DNA of 63,523 nucleotides, from contig JAPEVC010000208.1 of NCBI GenBank assembly GCA_027946555.1, positions 1 through 63,523 of the forward strand, read 5' to 3'. Under the pieces are notes generated by a model. The model was not told the DNA's origin, did not search any database, and saw only the letters and a program-made list of their open reading frames with translations. The translations under genes and the position numbers were made by a program. The stretch comes from Gnomoniopsis sp. IMI 355080. Taxonomy: Eukaryota; Ascomycota; Sordariomycetes; Diaporthales; Gnomoniaceae. This document shows positions 10,924 to 21,552 of this stretch, in pieces. Each line of letters starts with the position of its first letter. The first letter of the stretch is position 1.

Positions 10924-11085
10924 CTAGAGAGAGATGCCATAGAGGGCGAGCCCGATGCAGGCACAAATGGCTATAGTGAGCATTGAAAGCCCCGACACAT
11001 ACACCATCCAGTGTACGGGGACGCCAACCTTGCCTGCCCCAGTCTTCGCCTCGGGTGTGAAGTTGTTCGAGGAGATTATAGCCAT
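10924..11085 (-). CDS. Small membrane protein, intact 53-residue copy C
   Basis: A frame of 53 codons that keeps the full first part of the family: an N-terminus rich in Ser, Asn and Thr, then VPVHWMVYVSGLSMLTIAIC and CIGLALYGISL, then TAG. Residues about 29-53 form one hydrophobic helix with short polar ends. The matching positions of the relic at 3116-3285 (VHWKVYVAGFSMLT, AICAV, SGISL, TAG) are conserved at protein level. This supports past translation and shows that the TAG is an old shared end, not a fresh mutation. I do not recognise the family. It may be a single-pass membrane microprotein or the first exon of a longer one whose second exon has decayed here. Confidence 0.45.
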   Translation of the reverse strand: MAIISSNNFTPEAKTGAGKVGVPVHWMVYVSGLSMLTIAICACIGLALYGISL

Positions 11086-11189
11086 GTCGTCGAATGTGTG
11101 TCGGTGGAGGATGGCTCTGAGGGTGCGTTATAAGAAATTGCTGCGAACGATGATGATAGTGTCAAAGAATTGCTGCAGTGTGTATAAAG

Positions 11190-11770
11190 AGGAATTTTGC
11201 TAGGTGCTCAAAAGAAAGCAATACTCAGAGGAGAGCAAACAGAGACTTTGAGAGCTACCTAGGTAGATGTGCATTTGATTTTGTTGATCACTTGCTACCT
11301 AGGTAGGGTGGTGACTGGAAGGTGCGATATCAAGCTGGGCTATCTTGGGTGAGGAGCCCGCCTAGGTCGGGCAATCGCGGACGTTACAGGCGCCGATAGC
11401 CTGGAAAGTCCCAGAAGCGTCCAAGTCGAACAGGCAGACCTTCTAGATCGTAGCCACAATGGGAGGGAAAGGAAGGTCGCATATAAGGAATCGCTGCACA
11501 CAGGCGAATTCTTGATGCAATGCAAGAGACGGGGATTCGGTGAAAGGAGAAAAGTGATCATGTGAAGGTCCTGCTGTATGAAGGAGGTTGTTGTTGTCGG
11601 GTGCTCAGATGAGGGACTTAGAGAGAGCCTTTAGTGCAGAAATATAGAGGGAAAAGAGAGCAATTCTCAGTGGAGAATAAACAGAAAATTCGTAAGCGGT
11701 TTTTGTTTGGTTGTTTTGAACATATTCTACCTTGGTAGGGTGATGACTGGAAGGCGTGATTATTATAAAG
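11190..11770 (+). repeat. Diverged direct duplication
   Basis: Segment 11190-11330 recurs in diverged form at about 11600-11770. Both share a GGTGCTC start, an AGAGAGCAA/CAGAGA stretch and the end CTACCTWGGTAGGGTGRTGACTGGAAGG (read in two pieces). No coding content was identified in either unit. Confidence 0.55.
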
Positions 11771-11832
11771 CAAGGCCAGGGTGTGAATTAAGCCTAAGTA
11801 AGTGAGGATTTACTGCTCGGAAAACGTCAGCA

Positions 11833-11984
11833 TAGTGCTATATTATACCTTCTGCTATAAAAATAGCGGTGGAATAGGGCAGTGGATATCACAGGTATTT
11901 GCTGACTGCTCAGGGCGTGCTGTGTCTATTGATGGAAGACAAGTGTCAATGGAAACACTCTATACGGTAGAATATTGCGCCCGC
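11833..11984 (+). repeat. Inverted dispersed repeat, family 2, copy 2
   Basis: Partner of 2432-2586. The peptide RAVSIDGRQVSME is unchanged, while surrounding codons show changes such as CGC to AGC and CAG to TGG. Confidence 0.75.
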
Positions 11985-13688
11985 AAAAGCATAATGAGTA
12001 GTTTCCAGTAAAGACCCACTGAAAGCAACTCCTAGTCATCATGTGTTCAGCAACACGAACTCCCATTGTACTGTCCATGACTCCATGGAGAGCATGATTT
12101 CCTCCCGGAAGAGCGTAAGTCGGTGCGCAAGGCCTGTGACGGCAGGCCTGCCGAGCACTCTTATGTGACTATGAATGCATCGGTGAAAGTTCATTGCTGC
12201 TGCGGCTGCCACACATCTGTCCCTGCAACCATGATCCGGCTGCCAGTCTGCATATTACAGATTGTTGGGTAGTGATGACTCTGGAAGATTATGCCATTGT
12301 CCAGGCCAGGCTTGGAAAATGCATTTCCAACATGAAAGCATTGAGAAGCCAAGTCAATGATTATGACTGGAACGGCAATATACTCGGGATGATGCGCAAT
12401 GTTTTGAAACGGTCAGCTTGGGGCAATCTGCGGCGTGCTCCGTGAATGATGATGTTGAGATGTTGATCTATCTGTACAATCTTTGCTGTGAATGTATTCG
12501 CAAGGCTGGTAGGGCCTTGAGCTTAGCTAAAATCGTATGAAGTGAGTCGCATGAGCATCAGTGATGGTAGGTTACTTAGGTGCCTATAGAAAGTATCCAG
12601 TTGATAAAGGCTCCTGTCAGCTGATCCCTTGTGGACTCTTTTGATTGGCCAGTAAATGCGCACAACAACGACCGTTACATCTGAAAACTCCGTCGAAGAG
12701 CGAAGCACTATTAGTCTAACTTGAAGAACAGTCTCGAGACATTTACCTTATCCGTGGACATCTAGAGGAATTAGTCTTGTGTCTAGATTCCAAAGTTGTA
12801 ACCGCCAGCTCAGGCCTACGTTTCCGGCCACGTCTGTGTTACTGTGGTGACGCGTCATGCCGCACTCAGCACGCGATACGGCTAAGTTATATTCCGCAGC
12901 ATTCAACATCTGTTGCGGTTTTTATCCATACTCGTCAAGCATGTGTCGATAGAATCTTGAAGATGCACTCCTTCATTCCGGGTCTCAGGTCCTGTCATTG
13001 TCATAAGAACTGGCTGACACTTCCGTAGGTACCTAAGTAAACTTGCAATAGCCTCCACGCCCTGGCAAGGCTCGGGCCCCGGAATGTCAATGGTACCTTA
13101 TCGTATTCGATTTTGTGGGCTGCGTACGAATCATGGCCCAAGTTAGGATTGCATAAAACGCATGTAATGGAATTCGCCGCATTGCACTTGGCGATTCTTC
13201 AAATCAAGCTGAGAGAGATGAGCCCGGCGCCCGGCCTATGTTTTACGCTAGTAGGCCGACTTTCCCTAGCCTCGTCCCTGCTGAGGATCAAATGCCCAGG
13301 TGAGACTCTTGCTCTTTCAAGAATTTGCTCTTGTACATAGGTACTACCAAAAGCGCTGGTATGATTACTTTCTTGGGGATTCCCATTTTATATCTGTGCC
13401 TGAATACAGACCTGATAGCCATGAGCACTCCAAATTGGAACCTTAAAGTAGAGTTTTGTGGGCTACAATGTTGAATAGTCGGTGTCACATCTGTGTCAAT
13501 GGATTCTTGTAGCACGGACGTATCGGCGCCAAGGAGATAAAAGGAAGAAGGTTTGGCCTTAATCTCCCCCACACTCCGCTATTGGGGAAGATGAATTCCG
13601 GGGCAAGGCTAGATCTGGGGCTGGAATCTGGGGCTGGATCCGGGGCTAAGGCGTCAGGTGAGCAATGGCGGGGAACTTGGCGAACCTT
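11985..13688. other. Intergenic, relic-rich, no gene supported
   Basis: Several 60-95 codon frames occur on both strands without motif, start context or splice structure. A stretch at 12165-12215 resembles 10640-10690. The right end leads into the sugar-transporter promoter. Confidence 0.5.
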
Positions 13689-13884
13689 GGAGATTCGGAT
13701 GGCATCCTCTAACCAATGACTGTTAGGCTCTCGATTACCCCAGATTTGGTACCCCATTTCCGGGTCGAGGACTAACGATCTACAGCCTGGCGTTGCGGAC
13801 TAACTTGTCTCTCCCCCTTCGCTACGGTGAGATTTCCGGGGAAAATGTGGAATCTCGGATTACATCCTCCAGCCAATGGCTGCT
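13689..13884 (+). promoter_or_regulatory. Duplicated CCAAT-containing promoter element
   Basis: Two imperfect direct copies (13689-13722 and 13849-13884) share TCGGAT, CATCCTC and CCAATGRCTG, 142-337 bp upstream of the transporter ATG. CCAAT is the recognition core of the fungal Hap/CBC complex. The duplicated neighbouring TCGGAT may be a second factor's site. Confidence 0.5.
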
Positions 13885-14025
13885 GGCCTTATCTTAGCCT
13901 TTCCCTTCACCCCCAGTCTCATACTCGTATAAGAAGTCGCTCAGGCGTCTGTCACATTGTCCTTGAAGCCTTTCCCGAGATTCTGTACAGCCTTGCGTTG
14001 GCAATTAACAATCCGTCCCTTCGAC

Positions 14026-15790
14026 ATGTCTACCGATATTGAGAACAAAGTCTGGGGGCCCGATGGCGGCAAGCGAGCCTCCCTCGAGCATATGGAGGGC
14101 TCCTCGCCCTCTGGCGAGGGCAAGGTCCATTTGGACGCGGCCGAAATCTTCGCTGAAGATGTCTCATACGGTCCCAGTGGTCTCCGCGGCCTAGCTGGTA
14201 ACTCATACGTCTTCGGTGCTGCAATGCTCGCCTCGCTGGGTGGTTTCTCTTTCGGCTATGACCAGGGTGTTATCTCAATCATCAACGTTATGCCTCAGTT
14301 TCACGCGGTTTTCCCGAAGACTGAGAGCGCTTTTGGCACCAGTTTCATGACTGCCATGTTGTTATTCGGAGCCTTTATTGGCTGCCTCTTCATGCCCTTC
14401 CTTGCCGACAAGATCTCTCGGAAACATGCCCTTTCGGTAGTTGTTGTCATCTTCACCATCGGTGCCATCATTCAGACCGCAGCCAGAGATTACGCTACCT
14501 TGGTCGCTGGAAGAGCCATTGGAGGTATCGGAGTTGGTACTCTAGCAATGGTAAATACCCTACCCCACTGATCACTACATCTTATATATAAGAGCACAAT
14601 GAACATGAACATGACAACAAATGAGGAGTTCAGTAGACTAACAAAAATGTTCTACCTAGGGTGCTCCGCTATATATCTCCGAAGTCGCTCCGTCCAACGT
14701 TCGTGGAACACTCCTCGTGCTCGAGTCCATCTCCATCGTAAGCGGCGTCGTCATCTCCTTCTGGATCACCTATGGCACCAGGAATATACCAAGCGAGGTT
14801 TCATTTCGTCTGCCTCTAGGACTGCAAATGGTGTGCACTACAATCCTCGGGATCGGCCTCCAATTCTTTCCATTTTCGCCTCGGTGGCTTGGTCTCGTTG
14901 GTCGCCATCAGGATACTTTGGTCAGTTTGTCGAAGCTGCGCAGGCTGCCTATCTCGGATTCCCGTCTACGAACAGAGGCCAGGGGCATCTTTGCCGAAGT
15001 CGAATTCAACAGACTCTCAGTACAACAGAGACACCCTGGTGCTAGCAGCATCAAGCTAGAGGTTTACACGTGGCTGGACCTGTTCGACCGCAAAATGATT
15101 CGGAGGACTATTGTCGGATGTGGAGTCTGTTTCTTCCAACAGTTCTCCGGCATCAACGCATTCATTTACTACGCCCCCACCCTGTTTGAGTCCATTGGGC
15201 AGACAGCGGAGATGGCACTTATCCTATCTGGAATATTCAACATTCTGCAGTTAGTCGCCGTCGCTATCTGCTTTGTTGTTATCGACAAGTTGGGCCGCAG
15301 ACCGTTGGCCATCATTGGCGGTTTCGGATCTTGCGCTTGCTACGTGATTATTGCAGCTCTTGCCGGCGTCTACGAGAAGGATTGGGCGGCCAATACGGCT
15401 GCTGGTTGGGCATGTGTTGCAATGGCCTTTTGCTTCATCATGGTATACGGTGTTTCCTTCTCACCACTTGGCTGGGCCTTGCCCGCAGAGGTTTACCCGA
15501 ACTCTCAGCGTGCAAAGGGCGTCGCACTCGCTACATGTGTCAACTGGCTTGCCAACTTCACCGTCGGAATTGCCACCCCACCCATGCTTGAAAACATCAA
15601 GTTCGGGACCTACATCTTTTTCGCTGTCTTTTGTTTGCTTGCTGGTATCTGGGCACTCATCTTTGTCCCAGAGACAAAGGGCAAGACTCTGGAAGAGATC
15701 GATTTGCTTTTCGGAGATGGGTCTGGTGATGACGTGGAACTGTTGAGGCTGGCTGCTGTTGAGGCTGAGCGAATTATGGCTACGCTATAG
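14026..15790 (+). CDS. MFS sugar transporter
   Basis: Two exons (14026-14550, 14660-15790), 551 residues, the normal length for fungal sugar porters. The major facilitator pattern is complete: FSFGYDQGVIS in helix 1, FLADKISRKHAL in the helix 2-3 loop, GRAIGGIGVG, SPRWL in the central loop, QQFSGINAFIYYAPTLF in helix 7, DKLGRRPL, GWALPAEVYPNSQRAKG and the terminal PETKGKTLEE signature. The ATG at 14026 was chosen over the upstream in-frame one at 13957 because it begins the usual charged cytosolic tail. It acts in the plasma membrane as a proton-coupled or facilitated hexose, pentose or polyol carrier; the substrate is not readable. It is the first gene of the proposed catabolic cluster, convergent with the dehydrogenase that follows. 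Confidence 0.93.
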
Positions 15791-16402
15791 AAAAATTCGG
15801 GTCCCTCGGGTTGCCGAGGCTGTAGGCAACGTTTCACTTGAATAGGAAATGAAATACTAAGAGTACAACAAGCTCTTCTCAACCAACGTGAAATCTCGCT
15901 CCGTATCTGTAATTTGCATTTGGCCAGACACCAAAGTTTGGGAACCTTGGAATTGGGAAACTAAAACGCGGGAATAGGTCACGCTTCACAACCTGTAACC
16001 ATTGTGTTGTTCGATGTAAATATCTTCATGCACATCTCGCGGCCACAACCATGCCCCTCTCCCCACACACTTCCTAAGCAAGAGCGTTCTCCCATAGTGT
16101 GGGACAAGGCATATATGCATTTCCGGAGACTTCTCTACATGCGTTTACGCCAACGCCTTAGAAGTATCAATCACGGAAATCTCCCTCCGACTTCCTAACA
16201 ATAGCTAGGTACAAGCTAAAGTGCCATTCAGCATCAAGACGTGTGGTACCCAATTGTGCGCCTTGAAAAGGTGCCACAGTGACCAATAGAGTATTCACGG
16301 CGCAAATTGAAGAGTGTAGTAACAAGACTAGTGAGCACATTGAGTTTTCAATTTTGGAAATAGACCCTATGCTTTTCTTTTTTTGGTGATATTTTAGTCA
16401 TC
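15791..16402. other. Convergent intergenic region
   Basis: Lies between the stops of the sugar transporter (+) and the succinate-semialdehyde dehydrogenase (-). Only terminator and 3' UTR sequence is expected; no gene is seen. Confidence 0.6.
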
Positions 16403-18116
16403 TCACGCACCAAGGTCCTGGTTGCCAATTGTGACACTCTTGATGGTTTGGTACTCCTCAAGCCCGTAGAGACTGCCCTCTTTGCCATAGCCACTTTCCT
16501 TGACGCCTCCGAATGGCGCTTCGGCAGCGCTGATCTTTCCAGTATTGACACCGACCATACCCACCTGGAGTTTGTGGGCTACTCGCATGGCTCGTGCAAT
16601 ATCCTGTGAGAAGAAGTAGCCAGCTAGTCCGAATTCGGTGTCGTTGGCAAGGCGCAAGGCCTCCTCTTCAGTCTCGAACTCAAAGACTGGCGCCAGCGGT
16701 CCGAAAGTTTCCTCCCTGCTGACCAACATGTCCGGAGTCACTCCAGACAATACGGTCGGCTCATAGAAGAACCCAGAACCAGACGGCTTCTTGCCACCAG
16801 TCTCAATCTTTGCACCTTTGGAGGTGGCGTCGTCCACATGCTCCTTGACCTTGTCCACAGCAGACTTGTTGACCAGTGGTCCCTGGGTTGTTGATGACTC
16901 CAGTCCTGGACCTGTCTTCAGAGCTTCTACTGCCTTCACCAGCTTTTCAACGAAAGCCTTGGCAACACCCTTCTGCACATAGAGTCGGTTTGCGCTAGAT
17001 GATATGTTAGCATTTCGTGCAGCAGACATTAGTGGGGAGTGAGAAAAGGACTCACCAAACGCATGTCTGTCCCGAGCAGCGGAACTTGCAGAACATTGCG
17101 CCCTCTACGGCCAGATCCAGGTTCGCGTCGTCGAAAATGATAAAAGGCGCATTGCCTCCCAACTCGAGGCTGACCTTCTTCAGAGTTCCAGTAGCCAGCT
17201 CGGCCAGCTTCTTTCCTACACCAGTTGAGCCAGTGAAGCTGAGCTTCTTGACCAGCGGGTTCTTGGCAAGCTCCGTTGCAGCCGCGCGGTCTTTGGTGGG
17301 GCACACCTGTATAACCGCAGGCGGCAGACCGGCTTTGACGGCGAGCTTGGCGAGTGCGATGCACGAGAAAGGTGTCTCGCTAGGAGGCTTGATCACGACG
17401 GAGCAGCCGGCTGCGAGCGCGGGACCAACTTTCCTTGTGATCATAGCTGCTGGGAAGTTCCAGGGTGTGATTATACCACAGACACCAATGGGCTCGCGGA
17501 TGGTCATCAGGGTCGTGTGCGGTGTAGAAGATGGAATCGTGACACCGTAAGCGCGTGTAGCTTCTTCGGCAAACCATGCTATGAAGCTGGCAGCGTACGC
17601 GACCTCTCCCTTCGCCTCGGATCGAGTCTTGCCATTTTCTAGTGAAAGAATGGTCGTGACTAAAAGAGAGTGTGAGAATAATTATCTGCAGAGGTCATGT
17701 AGCTATACTCACGGTCCTCAATGTTCTCCAAGATCAGGTCATTCCACTTCCTCAGTAGCGCGCCTCTCTGTGTTCCTGTTGTGCTTTCGAAGAACTTGCG
17801 CTGAGCTGCGTCGGCGCTCTTGATGGCTGTCTGGAAATCGTCGAGGTTGCAGTCTGAAACCTTGCCCAGGACCGAAGTGGACGACGGTTCTGTTCGATAT
17901 CAGTATCACGGGATGACAATGAAATAGTCCGAGAACACGAACCGTAGACATCAAATTGCTTGTCTTTTGAGACCCATTTCCCATCAATGAATGCTTCTCC
18001 CGAAAACAGGCTCTTGTCTTTCAACTGCAGAAGAATTAGCCTCATATAATTGTCGTCGATGACCAACATGGCTAAAATTTACTAACACTCTCCAAATGCT
18101 GCGCGTGGTAAGCCAT
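16403..18116 (-). CDS. Succinate-semialdehyde dehydrogenase (NAD(P)+)
   Basis: Five exons (18116-18087, 18024-17943, 17889-17713, 17659-17056, 16994-16403) give 494 residues, the usual length. The first exon codes only ten residues (MAYHAQHLES). The aldehyde dehydrogenase signatures are intact: PWNFPAAMITRKVGPALAAG, SFTGSTGVGK, catalytic Glu262 in LELGGN and nucleophile Cys296 in GQTC. The pattern SGEAFIDGKWV, EPIGVCGIITPWNFP and GPLVN is that of the succinate-semialdehyde branch (GABA shunt, yeast Uga2). The enzyme makes succinate from the semialdehyde. In this cluster it could serve a related short-chain semialdehyde instead. No targeting peptide is evident, so it is probably cytosolic. Confidence 0.9.
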
Positions 18117-19110
18117 TTTCGGTAGTAAACCTTTGTCGGGAGATCTAGGTCACAGTAAAGTTTGCAAGGCAGTGATCACTTTTGAGCTCGATTCCTACTT
18201 CGACGCTCAATAAGACTTCTACTCTCAAGTTCTTATGATAATCAGTGTCTTGGAAATTCAGGATTTTGTGCTATAGTTATTGATTACAGAGTATACCGGC
18301 CTAGCAATGTCCGAATACTGCAGCGGGTTTCGAGCCCCGACCTCGGGTATGCACGACTATCCTTGTACCCCACCAAAGGCTTCTCGGGATTCAGCTCCGA
18401 GTGCGACCGTTGGACCCGGTATACTGTCGACCCCCCTGGACGATGACTCCGTACTATGCATAGGAAGTGCTGCAAGACAGTTGGCTCCAGCCAGCGTGCC
18501 CAGCCTACCAGCTTAGTTTCGGCTTCGTCGCGATCTAAGTCAACCCCAGAAATGCCTACTTTGGTACGTTTACGGGACTGGCTCTGCCGGGTGGCATGCC
18601 GAAGCCGTTTCACCCCCTCGTGACCTCGTCCGTAGTGGGTCAGCTACGTTAGCGGCCTTGGCCCTTGGCTCTCACAGATGAGGTGTCGCGGCAGCGTCTG
18701 AGGGGGGGCAAGTCGAAGCTAGGAAGCCACGCTCCCAATTCTCGTGAGTTTTTCAGCAGATTAGCATCATGTACACATTGCAGAGGCGTCAATTTGAAGA
18801 CAATGTCACTCCAACAGCATAATTCACACACAAGTCTAAGTGATGCGTACGATTACTATGTGATGACCATCTAAAAAATAAGTTTTTGTGCGCCTTAGAT
18901 AGCTAGCTACCTAGGAACAGCGAAGTGTCATACACATTTGTCTAGTCCAAGCGGGATATGGATGCTATTTTTTAACTAGTCATTGGCATTAACAAATCAC
19001 ATCGACGACAGTGGGAAATGAGTATACATAGATCGTAATTTATTGAAACGTAAATGGTTTATATTGACCCCCGAGCAAAACTCCGCTAAAAGAAAACCCA
19101 ACAAGAGCCC
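18117..19110. other. Promoter region of the semialdehyde dehydrogenase
   Basis: Contains the upstream region of the gene to the left and the 3' flank of the monooxygenase to the right. CCGACCTCGG lies at 18337-18346. No gene is seen. Confidence 0.6.
18337..18346. promoter_or_regulatory. CCG-N4-CGG palindrome
   Basis: CCGACCTCGG, 221 bp upstream of the dehydrogenase ATG. Everted CCG/CGG pairs are typical half-sites of Zn2Cys6 regulators; related pairs occur at 21207, 25860 and 30653. Confidence 0.35.
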
Positions 19111-20928
19111 TCATGATGCTTGGCCAATCCAGGTTCGCACAATCCTAGCAACATCAGGAATTCTACTCCTCACAGTCCCGGAGCGAGATGCTGTCGCCAA
19201 AACACCAAGAACGACGAGGGCCTTCGTGAAGAAGCTCGCAGTGTGCACACGACGGCGGAGAGCATAGAGTGGCCACAGGCTGCTACCACCGATGAGATTG
19301 AACGCTGACCAGTCAGGGAAGTATGTGCTAGCCCAGAATGAGGCGGCCTTGCCAGGCCAAGAGGCGGCATTGCGACCGTAGTTGCCAATGTACCAGTTGG
19401 AACAGTCTCCAGAGAAGACAGTGTTGGAAAGCTGCTTGTGAATAGCGTTTGTAGTGTAGTCCTCAACGGTCCGCTTCACCTCAATAACATCGGCCCTGTG
19501 GTCGAGCAAGGGCGTGAAGAGCGACTTGATGGCATAGTCGACTTGCGTCTCGCATGCGAAAAGCGCAGAGTTGTTGGCAGGGAAGGTGTTTGGCCCGAAC
19601 AGGATGGCCAGGTTGGGGAAGTTGTGGACGTGAGTGCCCAGGTATGCTTGAGCGCCGCGGCATTCCTTCCACTGCTGGTGCAGTGTTCGTCCATCAGCAC
19701 CCGTGATTTCCATAGGCACAAGGAAGTCGGACACTTGGAATCCAGTGGCGAGGACGATGATGTCGAAATCGTCCCTCTGTCCTGAAGTGCTGACGATTCC
19801 AGTCTCTGTGATCTCCTGGATACCCTCGGGGAGGAGGGAGACGTTGGGGAGGTTGAGCGCGTCGAGATAGCCGGGGTCAAAAATGCGGCGCTTGCATCCC
19901 AGTGGGAACTTTGGTATCAGGTGTTGCCAGTACTTCTCTGGTGTCTTGGATTGCATGTACTTCTTTGACTCAGCCTCCATCTGAGTCCGGATCTTCAGGC
20001 CCTTGGGTGTAGGGAAATAGGTGGTAGTCTCCTCATCAGCCTCCAAGAAGATCCGCAGGCGGAGGAGCTTCTCATAGAGAGGGACGTAGCGGAACATGAA
20101 CTTTTCGACTTCTGTGTATTGGCGGTTTGGCCGAGCGTGGAACCATTGCCCGCTGCGAGCGTACTGCTGTACATAGGCGGCTTTCTGGGCCGTGGCCGGT
20201 ACAACTTGGGCGGCGCTGCAGCCATTTCCAATGACAGCGACGCGCTTGTTTGCATAAGAGACGGAGTGATCCCACCGAGCGGTGTGGAACATGTGGCCCT
20301 TGAAGTTCTCCATCCCTGGGAACTTGACGTCTCTTGGGAAAGAGATGGCGCCAACGGCAGATACGAAGATGGACGCGAAGTGGGAGAACTCGACCTTGGT
20401 CTGAAGGTCCCTGAAGTTCACTTCCCATTTCTGAATGTCGTTTCGCCAAACCGCGCCTGTGCATTCGACCGAAGACTTCACATGCTTGCGGATGTCGAAC
20501 TTGTCCACGGTATCTTCCATATCTAACGAGGCACACACAAGTCAGCTTCTGGTCAACTTTGTTGATGGCAAATATAGGAGCTGAGTAGGACTTACACTGA
20601 AGAATCTCTGGCTGCTCACACAGCTCTTTGGACCAGTTCGGGTTGGGGTTGAAACTGAAGGAATACAAGTGAGACTTGAGATCGCAACCACTGTACGAAT
20701 TGAAGTCCTTTGGTCAGCGTCTACATTGCACAGGGTGCGGAATAGTCAATTTCGGACGTACCAGCCAGGATAAGAGTTTGCCCTCCATGTTCCGCCCACA
20801 CCGTCGAGTTTCTCGTAGATGGTGAAGTCATGAAAGTCGAGCTCATGCTTCAGGCGGTAGGCCATGGCAATGCCCGCCGGGCCTGCGCCAATGATGATGG
20901 CATTCAACTCCTTTGCGTAAGTCGACAT
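19111..20928 (-). CDS. Baeyer-Villiger-type flavin monooxygenase
   Basis: Three exons (20928-20762, 20690-20596, 20522-19111), 557 residues. FAD motif GAGPAG is at 14-19. The Baeyer-Villiger fingerprint FKGHMFHTARWD fits FxGxxxHxxxW[PD] exactly at 161-172. The second Rossmann motif GNGCSAAQV (NADPH) and ATGFQ follow. This marks a type I Baeyer-Villiger monooxygenase, which inserts oxygen next to a ketone to give an ester or lactone, rather than an N-hydroxylase. The C-terminus ends with a hydrophobic segment (FFTKALVVLGVLATA) that could anchor it to a membrane. It is divergent from the zinc polyol dehydrogenase, sharing a 624-bp promoter. The substrate is unknown. Confidence 0.92.
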
Positions 20929-21552
20929 CTTGTGTGTATGAAGAATCTCTGAGGGCCGACTTAGAGACTTGTGAAAGACAGTAATCGACTTGGTCGTTAC
21001 TGAGAGGAAGTCAGGTCGGAATAAAAGTTTCTTGAGGAGATGTTATGGCACACAAGTGCTTGGACTGATTAATGCTTTGCCGGGTTCTAGTAGGTCGGCC
21101 GGAGAAAGAATCGCCGAATCGGGAGCCCGCTGTGGCAACGTGCATGTGGGTCTGGAATTTGATCCCCACGGGGTAGAGGAGCCGCCCTCGCACAACGGGA
21201 GCCGGACCGATTATCGGAAATTGGGTCCCGAGTGAACTAATCGCTCGGCCAGTGACCCGAGGTAACCAAGAAATAGTGTTCATCACGTATCGGAAATATC
21301 TCGCCCTCAAACACCAATATGGGGCTCGTGACACAGGCGGAAGACGATGTCCGGGCCAAGGGCTTCATGGGCTCATATTACTGCAACGTGGAATGACTGT
21401 ACTTGGCGATGAGGCGCGTCTCGAGGTAGTTTGAGTCCGAGATTCAATAGTCATCCAACATAGCCTGGAATCTTCCGTAACATCCTCACCTCTGCCTGCT
21501 CGATACAGAAGCCTCGTACCGAATTTGCAATTGGGCAATAAACACACTCACA
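20929..21552. promoter_or_regulatory. Bidirectional promoter, monooxygenase / polyol dehydrogenase
   Basis: The 624-bp gap separates two divergent starts, so the genes are probably co-regulated. CCGATTATCGG (CCG-N5-CGG) is at 21207-21217, and other CGG-rich sites (GGTCGGCCGGAG near 21096) lie nearby. Confidence 0.55.

Noticed and set aside
19438..20526. Long frames on the plus strand opposite the monooxygenase
   Set aside because: Antisense shadows of a strongly supported coding exon; no own motifs or starts.
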